Shown here in pieces: positions 60,801-64,000 of a stretch of DNA of 64,000 nt (position 1 is the first letter of the stretch; every line of letters begins with the position of its first letter). The DNA is taken from the NCBI GenBank assembly GCA_014549065.1, contig JACDOX010000007.1:4457347-4521346 (forward strand), given 5' to 3'. Below the pieces are notes generated by a model. The model was given only the letters and a program-made list of their open reading frames with translations, did no database searches and had not been told where the DNA came from. The DNA is from Cardinalis cardinalis (lineage: Eukaryota; Chordata; Aves; Passeriformes; Cardinalidae). The translations under genes were made by a program, and so were the position numbers.

Positions 60801-62664
60801 GGCAATGGAAGGCTAAAACATTCAGCATTTCATGCCAGGCTGGTAAAAATTAATTGGAACTGAATCTAGTCTTACAAACTTCCAGCTGTTGTTACCCTTA
60901 AATGGNTAGATATAAATTTAAAGGAGAAAAGGAAAGAAAACAGGTGCATTTGTTCAGATAGGGTTCTGAAATGTTTCTTTCTAAAGGAAAAAGAAAAGTA
61001 CTGTTTAGGTGTGAAAACTTAGATTACTCCAGTCAGCTGTTTAAATGCAGCTTTTTAAATATACTTTTTTTTTTTTTGGTGCTTTCCTCTCTGACAGGGT
61101 CAGCAGTTCCCTGCTATACTCACAGATTCCAGTCTTGCTAGCCAAAGTGCATCAGGATCACAGCAAGTAATACTGGTGAGCCATACACCCCATTCAGCAC
61201 CTGCAAACTCTGATGAAATAACATATCAGGTAGATACTATACATTTCTGTATCTTTTGTGGTAAAGGACTTCTCTTTAATCAAAATACTGGAGCAATGTC
61301 TTTTATCTTGAATGATGAAGCCTGATGTCATTCCCAAACAAGAGTTTTGGGAAGAGGTTCTCTCTAACTTCCTAGTCATGCAGATACTGTTTGAAGTTTT
61401 GAATTAAAAAACACTTATACATTATATATAATGTATATACATGCACACAAGAAAGAAATGTAATTAATAATGTGTTTCTTTCTACAAATCACATAATCAN
61501 GTGCTCAACACAGACTGCTCCAAAAATTTCCAAGTAAGTTGGTATTTAGGAAATAAAAATAGATGAATTTTGNAGCTGTGGGGAAAAAGTAGTGCCTATT
61601 GGTACACTTTTTCCATTCTCTTTCTGAATCTAAGTTGTTTCAGTGATGGTGCAACATAAAGTCTTTGCAATGTCTTATGCCTTTGAATCACAATAGAAAC
61701 TCTTACATAAGTAATACAGTTTNGGTATTAGAACAAGTGGTTCAGACTTCTTTTCTTGAAAGCAGAATGAATGTTTTCAAGCAGCCTGATAGGGCAAGCT
61801 CTAAAACAGGAGAAATGAGAGAGGCGGATTGTGACTTGATTTGTTGCTTTCTATGTTACTGTACTTAGGATTCCTCTGTATGTATCAAGTTGAATTTGGT
61901 ATTAAATGATCTGAAGAAAGTAGTTTTTCCAGGCAGTTCTCACTAATTAAAATAATACTGCAGCACAACACCATCCAATTTTGCATTGTGTTTCAGTACT
62001 TCTGGAGGTAGACCTTTACTTCCTTATGAAAATAGAATCCCCAATAAAGAAGTTAAACAAATAGAAAATATTCTTCTCTACAGTATCAGAGATAACTTCT
62101 TTCCTGTCNAGAATGCTTTTGGCTTTGAATTTTATTTGGTGACAGATTGAGGATCATCTGCATGGTTCAGGAGCATAAAACTGAATGTAGAAAAATACGG
62201 ATCCACACGCACACATTCTATTTATGATGTGTTAAGCCAATTTGATCATGGTTATTAATGTTGTTTTCTTAAAATACATNTGTCATTCTTTAGAGCAGTG
62301 AAATAGAAGTTCATATTTACATATAACTGACTTCTTTTATGTCTTCTTTTGTAAGTTGCTTGCAGATGCTCTCCAAAAATTTGTCATGTTGAGGTGGATT
62401 TTAAAAATAAACCAGGGTGGATGTGCTTATGAAATTATCTGATAGTGTATTTGTAAATTGTTACAGGTGACAGAAGTTTCCCCTAATGTGAGTAAAAGCA
62501 GTCAAGCAGAAAAAGAAACTCGCGGGCACCAGTGTTTTGAGTGTAGCCAAACCTTTTATTCCGTCACCATGCTGACGCACCACTGCAAAGAGGTTCATGG
62601 CAAGGAGCGAATACACGTTTGCCAGGTCTGCAATAAGGCCTTTAAGAGGGCAACACATCTCAAG
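9691..62664 (+). CDS. ZNF236: ZNF236 orthologue, 29 coding exons (5' and 3' ends outside window)
   Basis: Joining the 29 exons listed below gives an uninterrupted reading frame of about 1763 codons with 26 complete C2H2 zinc fingers and one begun at the last exon. Fingers follow C-x2-C-x12-H-x3/4-H, many joined by TGEKP-type linkers. They occur in clusters 1-9, 10-13, 14-17, 18-21, 22-25 and 26 onward, separated by Ser/Gln-rich or charged linkers. Cluster order, finger count and the sequences of the linkers match what I know of ZNF236, a ~1.8 kDa-residue-class (about 1850 aa) nuclear poly-zinc-finger protein thought to be a transcription regulator and reported as glucose-responsive in human kidney cells. 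The DNA targets are not deducible here. The first exon enters with a split codon, so at least one coding exon lies upstream; finger 27 is cut at the last exon border, so more exons lie downstream. Family identification is from recognition, not a database search. Confidence 0.95.
9834..11286 (+). other. ZNF236 intron (exons 1-2)
   Basis: 1453 bp. It holds a minus-strand CR1 fragment at 10736-10930; the rest is unremarkable AT-rich sequence. Confidence 0.9.
10736..10930 (-). mobile_element. CR1 LINE 3' fragment
   Basis: The reverse complement reads like the CR1 3' end. On the plus strand one sees CAGAATATGCTGAGTTGAAAG, then GGACACCCCAAGAGTCACAC and a segment ending in CAGCCACCCTCTGGGTGAA. It is diverged and 5'-truncated. 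A long minus-strand open frame across it is a by-product of the repeat. Confidence 0.85.
11287..11451 (+). CDS. ZNF236: ZNF236 exon 2 (fingers 2 and 3)
   Basis: Phase 0 at both ends, bordered by AACAAACAG and GAG/GTAATT. It encodes finger 2 (HRCDQC...HKCTH) and finger 3 (PTCPVC...HIMLH). The linker between them is NGEDP rather than TGEKP. Both fingers keep the Cys2His2 ligands. Confidence 0.95.
11452..15524 (+). other. ZNF236 intron (exons 2-3)
   Basis: 4073 bp, AT-rich. It contains a TTATT-rich low-complexity patch (12552-12580) and a small imperfect direct repeat of a TTTATTGT/TGATAAAACA pattern at 14707-14750. No mobile element or coding exon recognised. Confidence 0.9.
15525..15703 (+). 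CDS. ZNF236: ZNF236 exon 3 (fingers 4 and 5)
   Basis: The acceptor is CTCTTTCAG and the donor AAG/GTGACA. Entry is phase 0; the exon ends after two bases of an Arg codon. It encodes finger 4 (LICSEC...HMEEH) and finger 5 (HSCKSC...HMKTH), separated by the non-canonical spacer RQELAGSRI. Confidence 0.94.
15704..17209 (+). other. ZNF236 intron (exons 3-4)
   Basis: 1506 bp of AT-rich sequence; nothing recognised beyond the pyrimidine tract before exon 4. Confidence 0.9.
17210..17334 (+). CDS. ZNF236: ZNF236 exon 4 (finger 6)
   Basis: The acceptor is AATCACAG and the donor ACAG/GTAAGG. The exon's first G completes the Arg codon split with exon 3. It encodes a 17-residue spacer, then finger 6 (YSCPHC...HVRIH) and the TG of a TGERP linker. 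It ends one base into the Gly codon (phase 1), a junction type common in this gene. Confidence 0.94.
17335..20503 (+). other. ZNF236 intron (exons 4-5)
   Basis: 3169 bp, AT-rich. It contains two adjacent short hairpins at 18197-18251 (see separate entry). No mobile element recognised. Confidence 0.9.
18197..18251. repeat. Two adjacent inverted repeats (hairpins)
   Basis: The first pairs CTGACTGATACT (18197-18208) with AGTATCAATCAG (18214-18225), a 4+7 bp stem with one mismatch and a 5-nt loop. The second pairs ATCACTGT (18232-18239) with ACAGTGAT (18244-18251), a perfect 8-bp stem with a 4-nt loop. Function unknown; it could be an old MITE remnant or chance. Confidence 0.75.
20504..20676 (+). 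CDS. ZNF236: ZNF236 exon 5 (fingers 7 and 8)
   Basis: The acceptor is TTCCCTGCAG and the donor GAG/GTAAAG. Entry is phase 1, completing the linker glycine. It encodes finger 7 (FKCSEC...HMIKH) and finger 8 (HACAFC...HIQRVH, with His-x4-His spacing), joined by a perfect TGEKP linker. Its G+C content is visibly higher than the surrounding introns. Confidence 0.96.
20677..23332 (+). other. ZNF236 intron (exons 5-6)
   Basis: 2656 bp. It holds a plus-strand CR1 3' fragment (21594-22097) and a 24-bp tandem duplication at 22355-22402 (GAGTTACTGCTTTG unit). Otherwise AT-rich. Confidence 0.9.
21594..22097 (+). mobile_element. CR1 LINE 3' end
   Basis: About 500 bp in the same orientation as the gene. 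It opens with the end of the reverse-transcriptase frame (TTGGAGTACTGTCTCCAGTT), passes through the typical CR1 3' UTR (GAAGTTTAGGTTGGACATCA, CTGCCCAGGGAAGTGGTGGA), and ends with GATTCTGTGATTCT at 22083-22096, the CR1 tail repeat. It is 5'-truncated, as CR1 copies usually are. Confidence 0.93.
23333..23479 (+). CDS. ZNF236: ZNF236 exon 6 (finger 9)
   Basis: A poly-T tract and AAG acceptor precede it and the donor is GCG/GTAAGC; both ends are phase 0. It encodes finger 9 (YNCTEC...HISKMH, His-x4-His) and the start of the Ser/Thr/Gln linker. This ends the first finger cluster. Confidence 0.94.
23480..25310 (+). other. ZNF236 intron (exons 6-7)
   Basis: 1831 bp, AT-rich with several short T runs; nothing else recognised. 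Confidence 0.9.
25311..25382 (+). CDS. ZNF236: ZNF236 exon 7 (72-bp linker exon)
   Basis: The acceptor is TTTCTTTGTAG and the donor AAT/GTAAGT. It is 24 codons, phase 0 at both ends, so including or skipping it keeps the frame. It encodes a Thr/Pro-rich segment (DSVTQPLTTSPTNLLQP) with no zinc finger. The exon-like borders and the open frame support it, but no domain does. Confidence 0.8.
26290..27497 (+). mobile_element. CR1 LINE with decayed endonuclease/linker coding and 3' end
   Basis: Translated pieces match the C-terminal part of the CR1 ORF2 endonuclease and the linker before the reverse transcriptase. Seen are a degenerate LMGDFN-type block near 26403-26430, HEAIEFKI at about 26620, TRADFGLLRE at about 26690, and KAQLQLKLARTVEDNKKRFF at about 27000. 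Then, near 27130, the sequence jumps to the 3' UTR (GTTCAGCCTGGAGAAGAC) and ends near ACTCTGTGAT. The reverse-transcriptase domain is missing, and stops and frameshifts make it non-functional. The 5' boundary is approximate. Confidence 0.88.
27585..27710 (-). mobile_element. CR1 LINE ORF2 fragment, opposite orientation
   Basis: Read on the minus strand this includes AGGTTCAACAAGGCCAAGTG followed by GGTCCTGCACTTAGGTCACA. These match the CR1 reverse-transcriptase C-terminal region (Arg-Phe-Asn-Lys-Ala-Lys-Cys, then Leu-His-Leu-Gly). It lies head-to-tail-inverted next to the CR1 above. The left boundary is unclear. Confidence 0.7.
28561..28616. repeat. AT-rich duplication, 36-bp period
   Basis: TAACAATAACATTAATTTTA at 28561 recurs as TAACAATAACATCAATTTT at 28597, separated by TTAAT-rich sequence. 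Confidence 0.8.
30196..30399 (+). CDS. ZNF236: ZNF236 exon 8 (linker)
   Basis: The acceptor is GTATTTCAG and the donor CAG/GTAAGA, phase 0 at both ends. It encodes a Gln-rich linker that includes TVTDVIQQLLELSEP, which could form an amphipathic helix, and then a Gln/Pro/Asn-rich part. I see no zinc ligands. Confidence 0.92.
30400..31488 (+). other. ZNF236 intron (exons 8-9)
   Basis: 1089 bp; nothing recognised apart from the pyrimidine-rich 3' end. Confidence 0.9.
31489..31717 (+). CDS. ZNF236: ZNF236 exon 9 (linker with basic stretch)
   Basis: The acceptor is TTTTTTTAG and the donor CCTG/GTAATA, phase 0 in and phase 1 out. It is Ser/Asp/Gln-rich at first, then acidic (EQDKEQESTD), then strongly Lys-rich (KLDKKEKKFIKKK, about 31662-31700). 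The Lys-rich stretch looks like a nuclear localisation signal; that role is inferred. Confidence 0.93.
31718..33427 (+). other. ZNF236 intron (exons 9-10)
   Basis: 1710 bp, AT-rich; no repeat family or coding exon recognised. Minus-strand open frames here lack any recognisable domain. Confidence 0.9.
33428..33700 (+). CDS. ZNF236: ZNF236 exon 10 (fingers 10, 11, 12)
   Basis: The acceptor is GTTTCAG and the donor ACAG/GTAAGG, phase 1 at both ends. It encodes fingers HVCPYC...HIRIH, YKCPQC...HIKTH and FKCQFC...HIRLH, joined by THEKP and TGIKA linkers. These are the first three fingers of a four-finger module repeated later as fingers 22-24. Confidence 0.96.
33701..35431 (+). other. ZNF236 intron (exons 10-11)
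   Basis: 1731 bp, pyrimidine-rich on the plus strand in places, ending in a run of T (35407-35424) before the acceptor. No mobile element recognised. Confidence 0.9.
35432..35635 (+). CDS. ZNF236: ZNF236 exon 11 (finger 13)
   Basis: The acceptor follows a run of T (35407-35424) ending TTTTGCAG; the donor is TTAG/GTAAAG. Phase 1 at both ends. Finger 13 (FACPHC...HITSH) has Arg where the conserved core Leu is normally found. A basic segment follows (HTELRKLRHQRKPTKVR), then a hydrophobic acidic end (EPILITDLG). Confidence 0.94.
35636..37408 (+). other. ZNF236 intron (exons 11-12)
   Basis: 1773 bp, AT-rich; nothing recognised. Confidence 0.9.
37409..37553 (+). CDS. ZNF236: ZNF236 exon 12 (most of finger 14)
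   Basis: The acceptor is TATGCAG and the donor ATCAG/GTAAAA; entry is phase 1 and exit phase 2. After an Asn-rich spacer it encodes finger 14 (YKCYYC...). The intron splits the His-Ile-Arg|Ser-His zinc-ligand region, so the last His is in exon 13. The usual Phe between the ligand pairs is Tyr. Confidence 0.94.
37554..39799 (+). other. ZNF236 intron (exons 12-13)
   Basis: 2246 bp, AT-rich; nothing recognised. It interrupts finger 14 between Arg and the final Ser-His. Confidence 0.9.
39800..40060 (+). CDS. ZNF236: ZNF236 exon 13 (end of finger 14, fingers 15-17)
   Basis: The acceptor is TTGAAAAG and the donor CATAG/GTATGC, phase 2 at both ends. It completes finger 14, then encodes FKCSQC...HIRTH, FKCVVC...HMGIH and YMCPYC...HMKTH with linkers TGEKP, TGLKA and NDLRP. 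Finger 17 has Cys in place of the core Leu. Confidence 0.95.
40312..40562 (+). CDS. ZNF236: ZNF236 exon 14 (Gln/Glu-rich linker)
   Basis: The acceptor is ACTTTGTAG and the donor GAGG/GTGAGT; phase 2 in, phase 1 out. It encodes a linker rich in Gln and Glu (QQLQQNQQSS; then many Glu/Gln pairs), typical of activation or protein-interaction regions. No zinc ligands are present. Confidence 0.94.
40563..41212 (+). other. ZNF236 intron (exons 14-15) with tandemly duplicated pyrimidine tract
   Basis: 650 bp. Near its 3' end a 16-bp unit (ATATCTTTTTTTCTTG) occurs twice and starts a third time (41127-41163), extending the pyrimidine tract that runs to the acceptor at 41212. Confidence 0.88.
41213..41314 (+). 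CDS. ZNF236: ZNF236 exon 15 (Gln-rich linker)
   Basis: A long pyrimidine tract (41131-41210) precedes the CAG acceptor; the donor is CAAG/GTTAGT. It is 102 bp, phase 1 at both ends. It continues the Gln-rich linker (FEQQTITQQPFDQQS). Confidence 0.92.
41315..46188 (+). other. ZNF236 intron (exons 15-16)
   Basis: 4874 bp, the longest complete intron in the window. AT-rich with T runs; I recognise no mobile element in it. Overlapping opposite-strand open frames near 44200-44570 lack domain signatures. Confidence 0.88.
46189..46340 (+). CDS. ZNF236: ZNF236 exon 16 (linker)
   Basis: The acceptor is TCTGGCAG and the donor GTA/GTAAGT, phase 1 in and phase 0 out. It encodes a Gln/Ser/Pro-rich linker (QFPAVQQLQDSSTLESQA). 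Confidence 0.92.
46341..47470 (+). other. ZNF236 intron (exons 16-17)
   Basis: 1130 bp of AT-rich sequence; nothing recognised. Confidence 0.9.
47471..47577 (+). CDS. ZNF236: ZNF236 exon 17 (linker to finger 18)
   Basis: The acceptor is GATTTTTAG and the donor TATAG/GTATGT, phase 0 in and phase 2 out. It encodes an acidic linker (FLEDNEDQSRRSYR) leading into finger 18; the junction lies just before the first zinc Cys. Confidence 0.93.
47691..47842 (+). CDS. ZNF236: ZNF236 exon 18 (fingers 18 and 19)
   Basis: The acceptor is TTCTAACAG and the donor ACAG/GTAAAT, phase 2 in and phase 1 out. It encodes finger 18 (CEYC...HVRSH) and finger 19 (YKCQLC...HEKTH), joined by TGEKP. Both are near copies of fingers 14 and 15. 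The flanking introns are only 113 and 117 bp. Confidence 0.96.
47960..48172 (+). CDS. ZNF236: ZNF236 exon 19 (fingers 20 and 21)
   Basis: The acceptor is TACTTTAAG and the donor GGAG/GTAAAT, phase 1 at both ends. Finger 20 (FSCSIC...HMATH) and finger 21 (YKCPFC...HMKKH) are joined by MSMKP. Finger 21 has Cys at the core Leu position, like finger 17. An Ala/Gly-rich tail follows. Confidence 0.95.
48173..48681 (+). other. ZNF236 intron (exons 19-20)
   Basis: 509 bp, AT-rich; nothing recognised besides the T run before the acceptor. Confidence 0.9.
48682..48961 (+). CDS. ZNF236: ZNF236 exon 20 (charged linker, start of finger 22)
   Basis: The acceptor is ACTTAATAG and the donor GTCAG/GTGAGG, phase 1 in and phase 2 out. 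It starts with an acidic run (VEDDDESSER), then about 60 residues of Glu/Lys/Gln/Ala-rich sequence that looks helical, then finger 22 (CCSYC...DLVR) up to the zinc-ligand His, which lies in exon 21. Confidence 0.94.
48962..49428 (+). other. ZNF236 intron (exons 20-21)
   Basis: 467 bp with a short (TTA)n microsatellite at 49184-49199. It splits finger 22. Confidence 0.9.
49184..49199. repeat. (TTA)5 microsatellite
   Basis: A perfect run of five TTA units plus one base. Confidence 0.85.
49429..49532 (+). CDS. ZNF236: ZNF236 exon 21 (end of finger 22, finger 23)
   Basis: The acceptor is TGTATTAG and the donor ACAG/GTCAGT, phase 2 in and phase 1 out. It completes finger 22 (HVRIH) and encodes finger 23 (YKCDEC...HVKTH), with a perfect TGEKP linker between them. 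Confidence 0.95.
49533..53263 (+). other. ZNF236 intron (exons 21-22)
   Basis: 3731 bp. The notable part is a strong pyrimidine/(CT)n tract at 52053-52106 followed by TAG, a pseudo-acceptor. No mobile element recognised. Confidence 0.88.
52053..52106 (+). repeat. Pyrimidine-rich (CT)n tract
   Basis: Includes CTCTCTCCCTCTCTCTCTCT (52061-52080), then a T/C-rich run. It resembles a splice acceptor tract, with AG at 52107-52108, but no exon follows. Confidence 0.85.
53264..53629 (+). CDS. ZNF236: ZNF236 exon 22 (fingers 24 and 25)
   Basis: The acceptor is CTTTTCTAG and the donor TCAG/GTAAAA, phase 1 at both ends; at 366 bp it is the longest exon here. It encodes finger 24 (FCCHVC...HMRLH) and finger 25 (FKCPHC...HIQCH, Arg at the core Leu position). 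A basic segment (KPDAKKVRKPVAR) and a Ser/Asn/Gln-rich stretch follow. Confidence 0.96.
53630..55558 (+). other. ZNF236 intron (exons 22-23)
   Basis: 1929 bp, AT-rich, with an A/C-rich patch at about 54035-54115. No element recognised. Confidence 0.88.
55559..55704 (+). CDS. ZNF236: ZNF236 exon 23 (C-terminal linker)
   Basis: The acceptor is TTTGGTAG and the donor CAG/GTAAGT, phase 1 in and phase 0 out. It is fingerless, with alternating hydrophobic/Thr/Ser residues (DLTVSLTDGSLATL, then INNITLQ at the end). This is the first copy of the repeat described in the findings. Confidence 0.95.
56011..56061. repeat. C/A-rich low-complexity patch
   Basis: Contains CACCCAACCCCC and ACCCACCCACCCCCC blocks. 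Confidence 0.8.
56243..56350 (-). mobile_element. CR1 LINE fragment
   Basis: On the plus strand, TTGGAGGAGCCCTCTGAAGG...CCAGGTACAACC and then GGGGACATCTGCAGAGTTGC...GAGTTGCTC match the reverse complement of the CR1 3' region. Short and diverged; ends approximate. Confidence 0.7.
56897..57140 (+). CDS. ZNF236: ZNF236 exon 24 (C-terminal linker)
   Basis: The acceptor is TTTTTCAG and the donor AATG/GTAAGC, phase 0 in and phase 1 out. It begins IDPSILQQTLQQSN and continues Gln/Ser/Thr-rich. The codon at 57023-57025 is AAN (Lys or Asn), the only ambiguous base I found in coding sequence. Confidence 0.94.
57141..57838 (+). other. ZNF236 intron (exons 24-25)
   Basis: 698 bp. About a third is a plus-strand CR1 3' end at 57357-57595. 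It ends in a T run (57811-57820) before the exon 25 acceptor. Confidence 0.9.
57357..57595 (+). mobile_element. CR1 LINE 3' end
   Basis: Typical CR1 3' sequence (GAAGCTGTGGATGCCCTATC, GGGTCCCTTCCAACCC) ending in ATTCTATGATTCTATA at 57579-57594. It holds an unusual number of N bases, about nine in 240 bp. Confidence 0.93.
57839..58018 (+). CDS. ZNF236: ZNF236 exon 25 (C-terminal linker)
   Basis: The acceptor is TAATTTAG, phase 1 at both ends. The donor TCTG/GTTTGT is a weak match to the consensus. It encodes two copies of the repeat motif (IMLTINNSSLSQ and EITLTIS). Confidence 0.93.
58019..58519 (+). other. ZNF236 intron (exons 25-26)
   Basis: 501 bp, with a weak GTTTGT donor. No repeat recognised. 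Confidence 0.88.
58520..58672 (+). CDS. ZNF236: ZNF236 exon 26 (C-terminal linker, possible cassette)
   Basis: The acceptor is TCTATTCAG and the donor CCAG/GTATGC. It is 153 bp, phase 1 at both ends, so exon 25 could splice directly to exon 27 in frame. It encodes QDLIQHNSGS..., ending with another motif copy (ATLTISNDQLLSQ). Confidence 0.88.
58673..59284 (+). other. ZNF236 intron (exons 26-27)
   Basis: 612 bp of AT-rich sequence; nothing recognised. Confidence 0.88.
59285..59475 (+). CDS. ZNF236: ZNF236 exon 27 (C-terminal linker)
   Basis: The acceptor is TGTTCCAG and the donor CAG/GTAAGA, phase 1 in and phase 0 out. It encodes a Gly/Ser/Thr-rich stretch with motif copies SVTLTLADTQGMLSG and AVTLNITSQ. 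Confidence 0.95.
59476..61097 (+). other. ZNF236 intron (exons 27-28)
   Basis: 1622 bp, AT-rich, ending in a T run (about 61066-61078) before the acceptor. Nothing else recognised. Confidence 0.88.
61098..61229 (+). CDS. ZNF236: ZNF236 exon 28 (C-terminal linker)
   Basis: The acceptor is TCTGACAG and the donor CAG/GTAGAT, phase 0 at both ends, 44 codons. It encodes QQFPAILTDSSLASQSAS and QQVILVSHTPHS. It is fingerless. Confidence 0.93.
61230..62466 (+). other. ZNF236 intron (exons 28-29)
   Basis: 1237 bp, AT-rich; nothing recognised. Confidence 0.88.
62467..62664 (+). CDS. ZNF236: ZNF236 exon 29 (finger 26, start of finger 27)
   Basis: The acceptor is TTGTTACAG and the donor AAG/GTATTT, phase 0 at both ends. 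After a short polar spacer it encodes finger 26 (HQCFEC...HCKEVH, His-x4-His) and the first part of finger 27 (HVCQVC...THLK). The two His ligands of finger 27 must be in the next exon, beyond 64000. Confidence 0.95.
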
Positions 62665-64000
62665 GTATTTGGTAATAACAGTTGATAGTTCTCTAAACTC
62701 CTTTTGTTTTGGACTTTCTGTGATATTAACAAAAGGTACCTATTAGCCCTTTGTCTTTGCTTTCCCTTTACAGTGTGAGAGGTGTGCATCAGAGAGAGGG
62801 AGTCTAAGTGATAATGTGTGCACAGATAGAGAACTCTCTTCTGGAGCATGGAGAGGATTTTAATGCATATGTTGACTACAGAATGAAAATGTTAATGCCT
62901 GTCATGCAAGTAGTAGTGTCAGGAAAAGATTTCACTTACTTTATTTGCATATGAATATCATCAATGCTAATCCTGATTTCCAGATAATCTTTTGCTATCT
63001 CAGGAAGTTACCTGCTTTACAGTCTTACCATTTCATTTGTAGATTCTCTGTCACGTGAGTACAAGTGATAGAGGGAGCATTTATTTTAAAATGTCTTTAT
63101 ACTATTGCTGTTGTCTAGTGATATNTTCTCTGTTTACTCTAGATTATGAACAACCTAATACTTCCAAGTATTTTAAAAAAATTAGTGGTGTATCTAAGTT
63201 TTTAATTGTGTTATAGAATGTTCTTGTTATGAATATTGTGCTGTACTAGAGAAGTGCTGTGTTCGGGCCAGTATCTTACCTCTGAAAGATNCTTAAAGGA
63301 AGTAATTTGAAGAGCTTTAAGAAAGGAGTAAACATATAAGTTGCNCAGAATCTTGCCAGCTTCCCAGAATTTATGGCAAGAAATTTTTGGAGCCAAAGGC
63401 AATGTATTTATATTAATTTGTATTTATATTAGCTTTTAGGAGACCTCTTCAATAGATTTTATTTCACTTTGATATAATATTTTAATGAAATATACTCTCT
63501 TTGTGAAGTTCACCCTCTTGGAGTGATCAAGTCTGTCAACTAGACTATTGGAAGCTATCATAAAATGTATTGTTGTGAAACTCTTAACCTCTGAGTTAGA
63601 AGAAATTTTCCAGGAAAAAAACCCAAAGGAGTCTTGATACTTNTTTTCCTTAAGTAATGATAACAAACTCCAAAAATCAGTCTCTCTTCAGTTTGTTTTC
63701 TTAAAACTGGGCCCAGGTTAAAGATATGACAAGATAACTTCTTACCCTAGTATGTCCCTTGGATTATTTTCCATAACTGNTTTTTCAGGAAGGCAGCGAT
63801 TGAAGTTGCAATAAGAAGTTCCGGGGCAGTCACAAGAGACATCAGGGGCTTGGAACAACTTGTTAAGGGATCAGAAGCACAAGTAATCTTCTCCTCTATC
63901 CTTCCAGTTGCAAGGAAGGATAGGAAGAGCTGGCAGATCAGCAGCTGTCTCTGAGACTGGCATCACCAGCAGAATTTAGTTTTTGACCATGGATTGGTCT
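62665..64000 (+). other. Start of ZNF236 intron after exon 29
   Basis: 1336 bp to the window edge. No exon carrying the missing His ligands of finger 27 is present, so the remaining 3' coding exons lie further downstream. Confidence 0.85.

Noticed and set aside
63780..64000. TTTTTTCAG near 63781-63789 as acceptor of the next ZNF236 exon
   Set aside because: The following sequence has stops and does not supply the His-x3-His needed to complete finger 27.
1..64000. CRISPR arrays, tRNA or rRNA genes, bacterial operons or a second protein-coding gene
   Set aside because: None seen; the window is a single intron-rich vertebrate gene, and no regularly spaced repeats or structural RNA signatures stood out.

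Overview
The window is AT-rich vertebrate DNA, almost certainly from a bird. The evidence is several CR1 LINE fragments with the avian-type ATTCTRTGATTCT 3' end, one solo LTR that looks like an avian endogenous retrovirus LTR, and introns of moderate length (0.1 to 4.9 kb). Single N bases are scattered throughout.

One gene fills the window: the plus-strand orthologue of ZNF236, a large poly-C2H2 zinc-finger protein. I could place 29 consecutive coding exons between 9691 and 62664. All have AG/GT borders and compatible phases, and the spliced frame of about 1763 codons has no stop or frameshift. It encodes 26 complete C2H2 fingers and the first part of a 27th. The N-terminal start lies upstream of the window and the last fingers and the stop lie downstream. 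No promoter, CpG island or first exon was seen.

Layout of the gene: 1-9690 is non-coding, with one LTR. 9691-23479 holds exons 1-6, fingers 1-9. 25311-31717 holds exons 7-9, a Ser/Gln/Asn-rich linker ending in a Lys-rich NLS-like stretch. 33428-35635 holds fingers 10-13. 37409-40060 holds fingers 14-17. 40312-47577 holds a Gln/Glu-rich linker. 47691-48172 holds fingers 18-21. 48682-53629 holds a charged linker, fingers 22-25 and the start of the C-terminal linker. 55559-61229 holds a long Ser/Thr/Gln-rich segment with a degenerate repeated 'xLTI/xLTL' motif. 62467-62664 holds finger 26 and the start of finger 27. After that the window ends in an intron.

No new biological system was found. 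The most interesting signals are inside the protein: four-finger modules arranged A-B-B'-A', each ending in a finger whose core leucine is replaced by Arg or Cys; intron positions that disagree between the duplicated modules; a cryptic repeat family in the C-terminal linker; and two frame-preserving exons (7 and 26) that could be cassettes. Exon numbers are local to this window.
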